Notes: a model not told the origin generated them from the sequence alone. A DNA stretch of 36,930 bases from Methanobacteriota archaeon (GCA_029547605.1 JAKPPB010000056.1:1-36930); one strand, 5' to 3'; positions 1 through 8,067 are shown, counted from the first letter of the stretch. A program made the numbers and translations.

Positions 1-76
1 GGTATGGAATCCTGCATATTTGCGGTGATTTTGCAATTTTATTTCACATAAGAGCATAATTTATTCCAAAACGTTA

Positions 77-84
77 TTTTAAAA
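77..84 (+). promoter_or_regulatory. TATA-like box of the sulfur operon
   Basis: An A/T-only box TTTTAAAA is centred about 25 bases before the first ATG of the operon (106). No Shine-Dalgarno-like sequence lies between them. That spacing is typical of an archaeal promoter giving a leaderless or nearly leaderless transcript. The surroundings are generally A/T-rich, so the exact box is uncertain. Confidence 0.4.
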
Positions 85-105
85 AAAATCAAAATATAAT
101 GGCTC

Positions 106-639
106 ATGGACTCACGATACACCCGCGATACAATACGCAATATTACTTCGATCCTCATCCGGCACCCGGCGTTCCTTGGTGCAACAATCGGGATACTCGC
201 GGCATTCTCCCAGGCGCTCCTGATCAGCGCCGGTGGACCCGAAGCGTACGGGTTCTGCGTCGCGTGCCACACCCGCGACATGGTGAACGGCATGACCAAC
301 ATCATCGCAGGCACCAGCCTTGCCCTCGCGGCTATCTCCAAAAATTCCCTCCTTCCTGTCATGAGCGTGGCAGGAGTCCTCATCGGCGGATACATCTCGG
401 CCACTCTTCACCGGGAGCACCGGATTAAGAGGGGGACGAGGGTTGAGTACCTGGGATACTTCCTTGCCGGCGTTGCAGTCCTGAACCTCGCGATGGTATT
501 CGGTGGGTGCCCGTACCGGGCAGCCCTCAGGACAGGATATGGCGACCTCACCGCTATTCTCTTCATCGTGGCGATGGCTGCGGGCGTGGTCTTCGGAGCA
601 TACCTGATGCTGAAAAAGGCCGAGAAGGAGGACACCTGA
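106..639 (+). CDS. YeeE/YedE-type sulfur transport half-protein (first half)
   Basis: A 177-residue polytopic membrane protein with about four to five hydrophobic segments. It carries the two signatures of the YeeE/YedE (DUF395, sulphur transport) family: a cysteine motif GFCVACHTRD (C51, C54) after the first membrane segment and GGCPYR (C135) later. Characterised full-length members (TsuA/YeeE) import thiosulfate through a line of conserved cysteines. Members usually have about 350 residues; this gene and the next each cover one pseudo-symmetric half. Its TGA stop overlaps the next ATG, so the two halves are translationally coupled and probably form a heterodimer. The ATG at 106 has no ribosome binding site and suits a leaderless transcript. 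The substrate (thiosulfate, another sulfur species or selenium) cannot be told from sequence. Confidence 0.85.
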   Translation: MDSRYTRDTIRNITSILIRHPAFLGATIGILAAFSQALLISAGGPEAYGFCVACHTRDMVNGMTNIIAGTSLALAAISKNSLLPVMSVAGVLIGGYISATLHREHRIKRGTRVEYLGYFLAGVAVLNLAMVFGGCPYRAALRTGYGDLTAILFIVAMAAGVVFGAYLMLKKAEKEDT

Positions 640-1163
640 TGGCGACCGGAATCCTTCCCAAGGAAGCGGCAGTATTCTTTGTCCCCATCGTGACGCTTCT
701 CCTTGGGATACTCATCGGGTATCTTGCCCAGCGATCCGGCTATTGCTCGATCGGCGGGTTCCGGGACTATTTCCTCTTTCGCCATACCCGCATCCTGTCA
801 GGGTACCTCACCCTTATTGCGGCATCTTTTGTGGGGTACCTGCTCTTCTGGTTCCTGACTCCTGCCGCCATGGAGCACTTCTTCTGGGCATTCACGAGCG
901 GCCCCCTTACTCCCGTCCCCGGGGCACCCGGAGGCCTGGATACCGCTGCATATCTCATCTTCTCGATAGTCCCCGGGTTTTTTGTCGGGTTGATCGCAGT
1001 CTTCATCGGGGGCTGCCCCATCCGCCAGACCGTGATGGCCTCCGAGGGGAACTACAAGGCGGCATGGTTCTTTATCGGGATGTGTGTGGGCTCGATCCTC
1101 TTTGCAGCGATCGTCTCAGGCTGGGTCGTTGCGCTGATGAGACTGCTCGGGTTCGGGGTCTGA
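639..1163 (+). CDS. YeeE/YedE-type sulfur transport half-protein (second half)
   Basis: A 174-residue membrane protein that starts at the ATG overlapping the preceding stop. It has about five hydrophobic segments. The family signatures appear again: SGYCSIGGFRDY (C36) near the N-terminus and GGCPIRQ (C126) near the C-terminus. The GGCPxRQ form is the classic YedE/YeeE motif. With the upstream gene it makes up a complete two-repeat transporter. The downstream DsrE-like gene begins five bases after its stop, so import and relay are probably co-transcribed. A longer reading frame opens upstream at 507, but it overlaps the first half gene, so the start at 639 is preferred. Confidence 0.85.
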   Translation: MATGILPKEAAVFFVPIVTLLLGILIGYLAQRSGYCSIGGFRDYFLFRHTRILSGYLTLIAASFVGYLLFWFLTPAAMEHFFWAFTSGPLTPVPGAPGGLDTAAYLIFSIVPGFFVGLIAVFIGGCPIRQTVMASEGNYKAAWFFIGMCVGSILFAAIVSGWVVALMRLLGFGV

Positions 1164-1168
1164 TCTCC

Positions 1169-2344
1169 ATGGCCTCCTCGACCTTCCTCTTCTGCGATTC
1201 CATTTACGACGAGCGAATGCGGTGGTTTAGAGATATCATCCTGGCGTCGAATGGCACTGGCACGTCAGCAGAACCGGTTGATATCAGGATATTTCTCACC
1301 GGTGACGCCCTCTTCAGCCTTGTCGATGCACGTACACGTCCTGCCTGGAACGCGGTATCTGCCATCCCGTCTGTCCAGGTCATCGCTGACGCTGACGAGC
1401 TCCAGCTCCAGGGACTGTATGATCCGGTGGTCTCCGGGTGCTCCCATGTCCTTATCTCAGGAGCGGACCACGGTGGATTATTCTGGGAGCGCCTCGTTGC
1501 TGCCCTGAAAGATGAGTGGACGGGTACAAAGAGTGCCGCGTTTCTCCTCTGCAATTCGCCCTACATGAGCAGGGTCCCGGTGTACATGCTCCGGTTCCTC
1601 TCAGGTGTCAGATCAGCGGGTCTTTCCCCTGAACTGTATACGTACCTGGACGGAGTCCACACCCTGCACGACGGGCAACGTCCCTCGGAGTTCGAGAACA
1701 TCGGCAGGGGAGTGGCAGCACTCGCTGACTCTGCCGCCCTGGCAGGCCGCGATGCATGGTTTGCCGCCTGCTCGCGGTGTGCGACTGCGCGTGGGTACTA
1801 CCAGATGAATCCCGGGACTGGGTTCTGTGAGCCAGCCTCCTGCATCCAGGGAATCACGATCAGGCCGCTGAAGGAGATCCTTGCGCGTTTTTCGGGAGAC
1901 CACCCCATCATCTCCCATGGGGGCGGAATGACAGTTCACGGGAAGGGAGCAGGCGCCCGCATCCCTCACCTCGCTGTCTTCATTACATACCCGCCCTACT
2001 GCACCGAGTGGGCATTCGGAGGGCTCTCGCTTGCCATCGCTGCTGCGATGGGCGGCATCCGGACGACGGTCGTCTTCATCGAGGACGGCGTATATGCACT
2101 CCACGGAACCCACCAGGTCCCGGGAAACGACAAGATCTTCAATATCCAGGAGATGATCGCGGTCACGACCGATGTCGAAGGCCTCAGCTATGCAGTCCAT
2201 GTCCCGTCGCTTGCGGAGAGGGGAATTGGGATCTCCGGCGATCTCTCCCTCGTCCGGGAGGTCACGAACGACGAGCTTGCCCGCATCATGTTCCGACCCG
2301 GCCTGGAAGGCACGACCCCCGCAATGCGGATAATCTTCTTCTGA
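1169..2344 (+). CDS. Multi-domain DsrE/TusBCD-like sulfur relay protein
   Basis: A soluble 391-residue protein that appears to be a string of DsrE/DsrF-type domains. Residues 1-118 open with a beta-strand (STFLFCDS) and a domain-like DsrE pattern. Residues 120-240 contain CSRCATARGY (C201, C204), which resembles the active-site loop of DsrE/TusD (CxxCxxARG). Residues 265-391 resemble DsrF/TusC (LAVFITYPPYCTEWAFGGLS, then an EDGVYAL segment). In bacteria TusB, TusC and TusD (or DsrH, DsrF, DsrE) are separate subunits of a hexamer that passes persulfide sulfur from TusA. Here one chain could supply all three, which is inference. The first domain is the least certain. The next gene, a TusA relative, fits as its partner. 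The ATG at 1169 lies five bases after the upstream stop; a longer frame from 743 runs inside the transporter gene and is rejected. Confidence 0.75.
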   Translation: MASSTFLFCDSIYDERMRWFRDIILASNGTGTSAEPVDIRIFLTGDALFSLVDARTRPAWNAVSAIPSVQVIADADELQLQGLYDPVVSGCSHVLISGADHGGLFWERLVAALKDEWTGTKSAAFLLCNSPYMSRVPVYMLRFLSGVRSAGLSPELYTYLDGVHTLHDGQRPSEFENIGRGVAALADSAALAGRDAWFAACSRCATARGYYQMNPGTGFCEPASCIQGITIRPLKEILARFSGDHPIISHGGGMTVHGKGAGARIPHLAVFITYPPYCTEWAFGGLSLAIAAAMGGIRTTVVFIEDGVYALHGTHQVPGNDKIFNIQEMIAVTTDVEGLSYAVHVPSLAERGIGISGDLSLVREVTNDELARIMFRPGLEGTTPAMRIIFF

Positions 2345-2346
2345 CG

Positions 2347-2580
2347 ATGAGTGATGTTATGGATAATCATGAACCAAAGGATTTCACTGAACTGACCTGC
2401 ACGAACCTCATGATCAAGTTAAAGATCCTGCTCTCCAAACTCCCCACGGGCAATCAGGTCGCCTTCTTTGCAACGAGAGAGCAGGTGGACAACACCTGCG
2501 CTCCTTTCTCCGGGCAGGGATACCAGGTCTCCTGGAAACAGGAGGCAGAGAACCGGTACCTGGTCAGGATCGGAAAATAG
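2347..2580 (+). CDS. TusA/SirA-like sulfur carrier, CPxP motif altered
   Basis: A 77-residue protein with the TusA/SirA/YedF fold pattern: a strand (FTEL), a cysteine followed by a helix (C18-TNLMIKLKILLSKLP), a strand (NQVAFFAT), a second helix and a closing strand ending RYLVRIGK. TusA proteins carry persulfide on the cysteine of a CPxP motif. Here the cysteine is kept but both prolines are gone (C-T-N-L). It starts two bases after the stop of the DsrE-like gene; a second ATG at 2359 is possible. The expected role is carrier between the membrane import pair and the DsrE-like relay. Loss of the prolines may change the cysteine's reactivity or partner choice. Confidence 0.75.
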   Translation: MSDVMDNHEPKDFTELTCTNLMIKLKILLSKLPTGNQVAFFATREQVDNTCAPFSGQGYQVSWKQEAENRYLVRIGK

Positions 2581-2583
2581 CTC

Positions 2584-2606
2584 CCCTGGGAGAGATATCA
2601 CCAGGG
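2584..2606 (+). repeat. Stem-loop between the TusA-like and C_GCAxxG genes
   Basis: A perfect 6-base stem (CCCTGG with CCAGGG) encloses an 11-base loop right after the TusA-like stop codon. No T-run follows, so it is more likely an RNA-processing or stability element inside the operon than a terminator. Confidence 0.3.
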
Positions 2607-2646
2607 ACTACTGAACAGGGAAAAAGGAACAGGGAAGGAGAGAGAG

Positions 2647-3087
2647 GTGAATATGATCAGGTCAGACGAGGCTGTCGCATCCTTTTCCGCCGGGTTCACC
2701 TGTTCGGCGGCAGTATTCTCCGCGTTCTCCCGGGAACTCGGGTTAGACGTTGAGACTGCAAGAAAGATCGCATGCGGGTTCGGCGCAGGGGTATCACGGT
2801 CCGGAAATATCTGCGGGGCAGTTTCGGGTGCAATCCTCGTGATCGGCCTGAAGTACGGAAAGGCCAATGCGGGGGACGATCACGCGACCGAGAAGACCCG
2901 GACGCTTGTCCGGGAATTTCTCCGGCAGTTCACGGAACGGCATGGCTCGGTCAACTGCACTGAACTTTTGGGATGGAACCTGGCAGATCCCGGGGAATAC
3001 GAGCATGCGAGGGACGAGGGACTCTTTAAGACCAGGTGTCCAGTGTTCGTCCGGGACGCTGCGGAGATCCTCGACCGGATACTCTGA
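2647..3087 (+). CDS. C_GCAxxG_C_C family redox-active protein
   Basis: A 146-residue soluble protein with the full cysteine pattern of the C_GCAxxG_C_C family: FTCSAAVF near residue 18, a CGFGAGVSRSG stretch, then ICGAVSGA (the GCAxxG-like core), NCTELLG and a last cysteine in TRCPVFV. The family is thought to be redox-active or metal-binding; its biochemical role is not established. Start choice: GTG at 2647 has GGAG six bases upstream, while ATG at 2653 lies twelve bases away, so GTG is slightly preferred. It sits 66 bases after the TusA-like gene on the same strand, probably in the same operon, which suggests a role in sulfur or thiol redox chemistry. That link is inference. Confidence 0.85.
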   Translation: MNMIRSDEAVASFSAGFTCSAAVFSAFSRELGLDVETARKIACGFGAGVSRSGNICGAVSGAILVIGLKYGKANAGDDHATEKTRTLVREFLRQFTERHGSVNCTELLGWNLADPGEYEHARDEGLFKTRCPVFVRDAAEILDRIL

Positions 3088-3238
3088 AATAGCCTGGACT
3101 CATGTCCTGCATCCCTACACTGAATAATTGGGTGGCGCCACGCACCTGGTATCACGGGAACCATGAATCGCGGGATCTCTTCCCGGGAACGAAATTTCCC
3201 CCCCAATCATGTCGAGCTCAGGAGATGACAGTGAACGC

Positions 3239-3245
3239 AAAAAAA
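3239..3245 (-). terminator. T-run terminator of the NHL gene
   Basis: Seven consecutive T on the minus strand begin about 17 bases after the stop of the NHL-repeat gene. A T-run just past a stop is the usual archaeal termination signal. No strong stem is seen. Confidence 0.4.
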
Positions 3246-3262
3246 GACACCTGGTCCGGTCG

Positions 3263-4312
3263 TCACATCCTTTTGGAACGACCCCGCAGGAGCATGGCAA
3301 CAGCGAGTCCTGCAAGCCCGGCACAGGCGAGGGGCGCAGCCGGTGTGCGGGTCACAGTCGCGGTAGTCGGAAGGGGGGTGATCGACTGCGAGAACTTCTG
3401 GACTCGGTGTGCCGCCCACTCTGTCACGTAGACATTGCCAGCGGCATCAACCGCGATCCCTGTCGGCCCGTCGAACTGTCCCGGCCCGGCGCCATGGGTC
3501 CCCCATGCCGAGAGGAATGTACCCGAGGCATCGAACACCTGGATGCGGTTGTTGCCCCAGTCGGTCACATATACGTTCCCGTTCGCATCAGCGGCAATGT
3601 CAATCGGGTAATGGTACTCCCCTTCCCTGCTCCCGGAACTTCCCCACTCGAGGAGAAAGGTCCCGGCTGAATCGAATTTCTGGGTCCTGTTGTTCCGGGT
3701 ATCCGCTACGTAGATGCTCCCGTCGGGGCCCGCCGCGATACCCTCGGGGTTCATGAACTCTCCCGGCCCGCTCCCCTCAGAGCCCCAGGCTCTGATGAAT
3801 GTCCCGCCGGGAGTGAATTTCTGGACTCGGCAGTTGTTCAGGTCGGTCACGTAGACATCCCCTGCAGCGTCGATCGCGATATCGGCGGGGAGGTTGAACT
3901 CCCCCTCGCCCGTTCCATAAGAGCCCCAGACGTGCAGGAACTCTCCATTCCGGCCGAATGCCTGGACCCGGTGGTTGTAGTTGTCCACCACGTACACAGT
4001 CCCGGAGGGCGAAACCGCGATGCCAGTCGGGTGGTTGAACTCACCGCCCGCATCGTACCCGGGCTCTCCCCACATCGCCAGGTACGTGCCGTTTGCGTCA
4101 AACACCTGGACCCGGTGGTTGCTCTCGTCGACGACATAGATCATCTCCCCGCCGTTGTCGACCGAAATCCCGTACGGGCCGGCAAATTCCCCTGTCCCGT
4201 TGCCTTCTGCACCCCACGCGGCAACAACCCCCCAGGTACTGGAACCGGATACAGTGGGGAAGGATACAACTGCGAGCAGCAGGAGTATCAGTAACAGCTG
4301 TAGTTGTCTCAT
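3263..4312 (-). CDS. Secreted NHL-repeat six-bladed beta-propeller protein
   Basis: A 349-residue exported protein. Residues 1-23 are a signal peptide (MRQLQLLLILLLLAVVSFPT). About residues 30-305 hold six NHL repeats of 46-47 residues, each with a GEF..P.GIA.D..G.VYV.D..N.RVQ.F pattern, so a six-bladed propeller is expected. A short TPLPTTATVTRTP linker follows. The chain ends in a hydrophobic segment and basic tail (LACAGLAGLAVAML then RGRSKRM), which should anchor it in the membrane or act as a C-terminal sorting signal. The start is supported by GGGAGATG six bases before the ATG. NHL propellers bind proteins, RNA or glycans; the ligand here is unknown. The gene stands alone, with the neighbouring minus-strand methyltransferase about 260 bases upstream. 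Confidence 0.9.
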   Translation of the reverse strand: MRQLQLLLILLLLAVVSFPTVSGSSTWGVVAAWGAEGNGTGEFAGPYGISVDNGGEMIYVVDESNHRVQVFDANGTYLAMWGEPGYDAGGEFNHPTGIAVSPSGTVYVVDNYNHRVQAFGRNGEFLHVWGSYGTGEGEFNLPADIAIDAAGDVYVTDLNNCRVQKFTPGGTFIRAWGSEGSGPGEFMNPEGIAAGPDGSIYVADTRNNRTQKFDSAGTFLLEWGSSGSREGEYHYPIDIAADANGNVYVTDWGNNRIQVFDASGTFLSAWGTHGAGPGQFDGPTGIAVDAAGNVYVTEWAAHRVQKFSQSITPLPTTATVTRTPAAPLACAGLAGLAVAMLLRGRSKRM

Positions 4313-4571
4313 TTTTTACATCTCCCTGAGTATGGTCCCGTCCTACTCCCCGTCCTTTCGGACCGTATAGAGGCGGAGTGATGCCGGGACCAGGTATTGG
4401 TACTCGTCGGTGCCGGGGCCAGAAAATCATTCTGGTTCTAAATGATGCACCACCGGCCCAACGCATTCTGCCATCTCTTCGCATAACAGGGGAAGATTTC
4501 GGGCAGGGGGGGGGTTCTGGTCCTTCTCCGTAAAGAAAGGCACGCAATGCCTTCCCTTCCCCCCCGAAATC

Positions 4572-5327
4572 TTAGTCGTGGTCCGGCCTCTGTATCATGT
4601 AGAACGTGTAGCCATACCACTTCCGGAACTTCCGGTACATCTCTCCCTCCCGCGCGAGCGAATCGAGCACCGCCGCACGCTCCGGCGATGACACAACCGC
4701 CGGTCTCAACGCGGCGATTTTCTCTGCCATCGGCTCGTAAAAGTGCTCGAGCCATCCCGCCTCGTCGAGCCTGAACGTGGAGAGGAGCAGGAGCCCTGCA
4801 TCCCTTATCTCTCCTGCTTTCTCCTCTTCCGTGCGGAGTGTGACATTATAGGTCTTCAGAAAGTCCAGGAGCTCGGCGGGGGGTTCGCTCTGGAAGAGCG
4901 TCAGGTCTGAGATTACGAGGTACCCGCCTCTCCTGCACAGGGGTTTCCACGCGGCCAGACCCTTTGCAAATCCCATGATGTCGATGGCACCCTCCGACCA
5001 GATGACGTCGAATGCCTCGTTCCTGAACGGGAGCGCATCCATCGAGGCGCGGAGCGTGCAGACCCTCGTCCTTGCCCCCTCCCGGGCCACCCACTCCAGG
5101 ACAGACCGAAGAAACGGGCGGTAGTTGTCGACTGCGATAATGGATCCGGCGCTCAGCCTGGCAAGGTCCCGCGTCTGGGTGCCGGTCCCGCACCCGACAT
5201 CGAGGATCCTGGGGCGGTCAGGCAGGGAGGAAAGGCTTTTCCACGCCCTGCGGGTCGCTGCGGTGCAGCCGGGGCCCTGGCGGGGGAGTGAACCAAAGAG
5301 CAAATAAAACAGCTCGTCCTGAGTCAT
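4572..5327 (-). CDS. SAM-dependent class I methyltransferase
   Basis: With the start at 5327 this is a 251-residue soluble enzyme. It has the Rossmann methyltransferase motifs: motif I ILDVGCGTGTQTRDLA, an acidic end of strand 2 (IIAVDNYRP), and a later strand GGYLVISDLTLF. The ASMDALPF segment resembles the adenine-binding loop of the Methyltransf_11/25 group. The substrate is unknown. The frame stays open to 5450, but the extra 41 residues look non-coding; MTQDELFYLLFG is the better N-terminus, although no clear ribosome binding site precedes it. A TATA-like element on the minus strand lies near 5446-5455, which leaves a leader of roughly 100 bases. It does not appear to share a transcript with other genes. 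Confidence 0.85.
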   Translation of the reverse strand: MTQDELFYLLFGSLPRQGPGCTAATRRAWKSLSSLPDRPRILDVGCGTGTQTRDLARLSAGSIIAVDNYRPFLRSVLEWVAREGARTRVCTLRASMDALPFRNEAFDVIWSEGAIDIMGFAKGLAAWKPLCRRGGYLVISDLTLFQSEPPAELLDFLKTYNVTLRTEEEKAGEIRDAGLLLLSTFRLDEAGWLEHFYEPMAEKIAALRPAVVSSPERAAVLDSLAREGEMYRKFRKWYGYTFYMIQRPDHD

Positions 5328-5745
5328 CCTGTACTCTTTATGTGGTATCCTTGAATGTGTTGCGGTAGGCAGGATTCCAATGGACCTGTCCATCATTTCG
5401 TTCCATGCCATGACATATGAAGAGCCCCTGCATGCGTGATATGAATACATAAAGGTCCACGCGAATCACCCAAACCTCCCGCAGACTGATAAAAGCTTCT
5501 GAAATTTCGAAGATCAGAACTCTGTAATGTTATTTCAGTTCGTGATATCCACAATTGAGTAATCCGGGATGTCCCTGATTTCCGACCTTTAAAAATGTTC
5601 AGGGAATGTCTATCATAGGCAAGGTGTCATTCTACCCCCTAAATCCAATAAGGATTTAAAACGGAAAAAATGACCAAAATTGTCTCCCTAAAATATCCTG
5701 GAAAAAAGGTATACAAAATGAGTTCACGCAGGATGTCCATGCACT
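5328..5745. other. A/T-rich intergenic region
   Basis: No gene is supported here. It holds a minus-strand TATA-like element near 5446-5455 for the methyltransferase and an almost symmetrical sequence at 5496-5512 (GAAATTTC flanked by CTTC and GAAG with one extra T). The segment at 5640-5720 is markedly A/T-rich and lies downstream of the small membrane protein gene on the minus strand. Confidence 0.5.
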
Positions 5746-5928
5746 TCACTCCCCCAGGAAGGAGGCGATGAGCCCCCCGGCGAGGGCAAGGCCGACCACC
5801 ACGAGGCCGGAGTTGACGGTAGAGACGTCCATGCCGGTGAGATGTCCAACTTCCGGGAAGATGATCGTGATGGAGACAAAGATGAGAAAGATAGCCCTCA
5901 CCATATCGACGTACGGCCAGAACGACAT
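5746..5928 (-). CDS. Small two-helix membrane protein
   Basis: A 60-residue protein that begins MSFWPYVDMVRAIFL. Two hydrophobic stretches (about residues 10-24 and 38-56) are separated by a short polar turn (PEVGHLTGMDVSTVN), which suggests a helical hairpin in the membrane. The frame is open to a TTG at 5994, but ATG at 5928 is the more natural start; AGGAA lies about twelve bases upstream. No family is recognised. The facing MFS gene is on the other strand, so no operon partner is evident. It could be a chance frame, although the strong hydrophobic pattern argues for a real protein. Confidence 0.5.
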   Translation of the reverse strand: MSFWPYVDMVRAIFLIFVSITIIFPEVGHLTGMDVSTVNSGLVVVGLALAGGLIASFLGE

Positions 5929-6132
5929 GTTCCTGGAGCTTTCCTGGCAATGGAGGATAGTGAAGGTTCCCGGGGGTGCACCAATAGCGCTCAATATTCT
6001 CTGTCGGGCAGGTATTTGACTGATCGCCCCTTACACAATAGGCATGACGCGGGACCATCCGGCCGCTGAAAGTGCCCGGAGCGGGAACGGTACTTCGGTG
6101 TGCGGGAGCGATCTCCCGGGAGGACGGAGCCG

Positions 6133-7335
6133 ATGAAATTGCGGGATCTCCTCGACATTCCGCCCGCGATGCGCCTGATCCTCCTCCTCGGGGTGGTGAG
6201 CCTCTTTGGGGACATCGTCTACGAGGGCGCCCGGAGTGTCTCCGGCCCGTTCCTCCTCGCCCTCGGGGCATCGGCGTTTACGGTCGCGTGGATCTCGGGG
6301 CTCGGAGAGTTCATCGGCTACGGGGTCCGCATGGCATCCGGCTATGTCGCCGACCGGACCGGGAACTACTGGACGCTTGCCATCGCCGGCTACCTGATGA
6401 TCGGGGCCATCCCGTTCCTCGTCTTTGCCGGCTCCTGGCAGGCCGCCGTCGTCCTGCTCCTCGTCGAGCGGCTCGGAAAGGCAATCCGGTCGCCTGCAAA
6501 GGACGCCATCCTCTCCCATGCCGCACACAAGGTGGGGCGCGGGTGGGGGTTCGGTGTCCACGAGGCGCTGGACCAGGTCGGTGCGGTCGCCGGTCCCCTG
6601 GTATTTGCCGCATCCCTCGCGGTTTCGGGCGGCTACCGGGAGGGGTTTGCCCTCATGGCTATCCCCTTCGTCCTTCTGGTCGCATCATTGCTCCTCGCGT
6701 GGAGGAAAGTCCCCGACCCTGCCTCGCTTGAGCGGGGCAGCGAATCATCGCACCAGGAGGGCCGGAACCTGCGGGTGATGGTCCCGTATGGGGCATTCAC
6801 CGCCCTCACGATGGCAGGGTTCCTCGTCTTTCCCCTGATGGCCTACCACTTCAGCGCCGCAGGCACGGTCCCGGACGCCCAGATCCCGGTCTTCTTTGCC
6901 ATCGCGATGGCGACCGACGCCCTCTGTGCGCTTGCGCTCGGGAGGCTCTACGACCGGGCCGGCCTCGCGGTGCTCCTCCTGATCCCGGTGGCAAACATCC
7001 CCATCGCCCCCCTGGCGTTCTCGTTCGGGTACGGGGGGGCGCTTGCCGCCGCGGTCCTCTGGGGGATCTCCATGGGGGGCCAGGAGACCATCCTCCGGGC
7101 GGCGCTCGCGGACCTCACGTCCGTGAAGAAGCGGGGGTTTGCATACGGGATCTTCAACGCCCTCTACGGCGGGGCGTGGTTTGCCGGGAGCATCGTATCT
7201 GGGCTCCTCTACGAGTTCGACCTGATCGCACTCTTCTCCTATTCCATCCTGATGCAGCTCGCGGCACTCGGGGTGTTCTTCTGGCTAAGAAAGGGAGTTG
7301 GAGGTGCGGGGGGGAAGAGCCCGGTGGCAGGGTGA
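6133..7335 (+). CDS. Major facilitator superfamily transporter
   Basis: A 400-residue integral membrane protein with about eleven to twelve hydrophobic segments. The cytoplasmic loop GYVADRTGNYW after segment 2 matches MFS motif A (G-x-x-x-D-R-x-G). A hydrophilic central loop (about residues 190-215, LERGSESSHQEGRN) separates the two six-helix halves. The second half repeats the motif A theme as LGRLYDRAGL. It resembles uncharacterised archaeal and bacterial MFS proteins, so the substrate is unknown. The ATG at 6133 is supported by GGGAGGA eight bases upstream; a GTG at 6100 would add eleven residues of no clear value. The region is very G+C-rich compared with the sequence before it. It is followed by more than 300 bases without a gene. 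Confidence 0.85.
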   Translation: MKLRDLLDIPPAMRLILLLGVVSLFGDIVYEGARSVSGPFLLALGASAFTVAWISGLGEFIGYGVRMASGYVADRTGNYWTLAIAGYLMIGAIPFLVFAGSWQAAVVLLLVERLGKAIRSPAKDAILSHAAHKVGRGWGFGVHEALDQVGAVAGPLVFAASLAVSGGYREGFALMAIPFVLLVASLLLAWRKVPDPASLERGSESSHQEGRNLRVMVPYGAFTALTMAGFLVFPLMAYHFSAAGTVPDAQIPVFFAIAMATDALCALALGRLYDRAGLAVLLLIPVANIPIAPLAFSFGYGGALAAAVLWGISMGGQETILRAALADLTSVKKRGFAYGIFNALYGGAWFAGSIVSGLLYEFDLIALFSYSILMQLAALGVFFWLRKGVGGAGGKSPVAG

Positions 7336-7688
7336 GGCCGGAGCAACATCCTGCGTTCCCTTTCACTCTCCGCATCCCTACCCGGTGCGCCCTCATGAGA
7401 TGGGAATGAAAGAGGGGTGATACTCCCATGAGTACGGACGCAGCCGGGAATGCGGAAAACGATCCTCTTTTCCGGAAACAGAAAAGCCCTGCGTCATCTC
7501 ATTTGCGTAATTGCATTGATAAGCCGCTTTCATGCCAGGTCGATACACACCTCCTCATCTCTCCCATATTTTTTCGACTATAGAATACCTGATACAGGAA
7601 AGCAGGCCGGAATACCCGGGCAAGGATGCGGCACCATGCAGGTCGATCTTTCTCTCCCAGACCAGGCCCGGGAAGCAGTCGTGCCGGC
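7336..7688. other. Intergenic region with one stem-loop
   Basis: No gene is supported. A perfect 7-base stem (CGGAAAA with TTTTCCG, loop of eight) lies at 7453-7474, about 120 bases after the MFS stop. Its arms lack a following long T-run, so a terminator role is only possible. The rest shows no recognised element. Confidence 0.4.
7453..7474 (+). repeat. Stem-loop downstream of the MFS gene
   Basis: CGGAAAA at 7453-7459 pairs with TTTTCCG at 7468-7474 around an 8-base loop. It may act as a transcript end or stabiliser for the MFS mRNA. Confidence 0.3.
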
Positions 7689-7886
7689 TCACTGCCTCCC
7701 CTGGCCAAAATACCAGGTGCCGTCCTCCCGGATAAGCGGTGCCTGGTCGTGGGGGACCCGCGGGTAGAGCAGGAACACCGCCCGGCACCGGTGGTAATGG
7801 CACTCCCAGAGGCCCTTGTTGTTGATCCGGGTTACCAGCGCCGATCTGCAGACAGGGCAACAGACGAGCGGCGGGTCATCGTGCAT
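7689..7886 (-). CDS. Zinc-ribbon microprotein
   Basis: A 65-residue protein with a clear zinc-ribbon pattern: CCPVCRSALVTRINN (CPxC, residues 9-13), then WECHYHRC about 15 residues later. This four-cysteine arrangement with aromatic residues around the second pair resembles Ogr/Delta-like or rubredoxin-like knuckles. The C-terminal third (DGTWYFGQGRQ) is polar. No ribosome binding site is visible before the ATG at 7886, so it may be leaderless. It lies in a region without other genes. Function is unknown; binding to nucleic acid or protein is typical of such ribbons. Confidence 0.6.
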   Translation of the reverse strand: MHDDPPLVCCPVCRSALVTRINNKGLWECHYHRCRAVFLLYPRVPHDQAPLIREDGTWYFGQGRQ

Positions 7887-8067
7887 GCGGGGAGAGTGGT
7901 CTCAATAGGGACTACAAGATCGCCCGGGTGGGGAGTGAAAGTGTCTAAGGCCAGGCACTCTCCCGGTGCGAAGGGCCACCCGCCCGCTTCAAAAAGCCTT
8001 CTGTCTTCCGGCGATCATTCCGATATGCATAAGAGATGCACGGCGGAACCACTCCTCCAGGGAAAAA

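Noticed and set aside
1-105. End of an upstream gene at the left edge
   Set aside because: The only open frame gives about 16 residues before a stop and the DNA is A/T-rich, as expected for a promoter.
743-1168. Long N-terminal extension of the DsrE-like reading frame
   Set aside because: It runs inside the second transporter gene in another frame, is rich in arginine and proline, and lacks a ribosome binding site; the ATG at 1169 fits the operon spacing.
5746-5994. TTG start for the small membrane protein
   Set aside because: The extra 22 residues look non-coding and an internal ATG at 5928 gives a compact two-helix protein.
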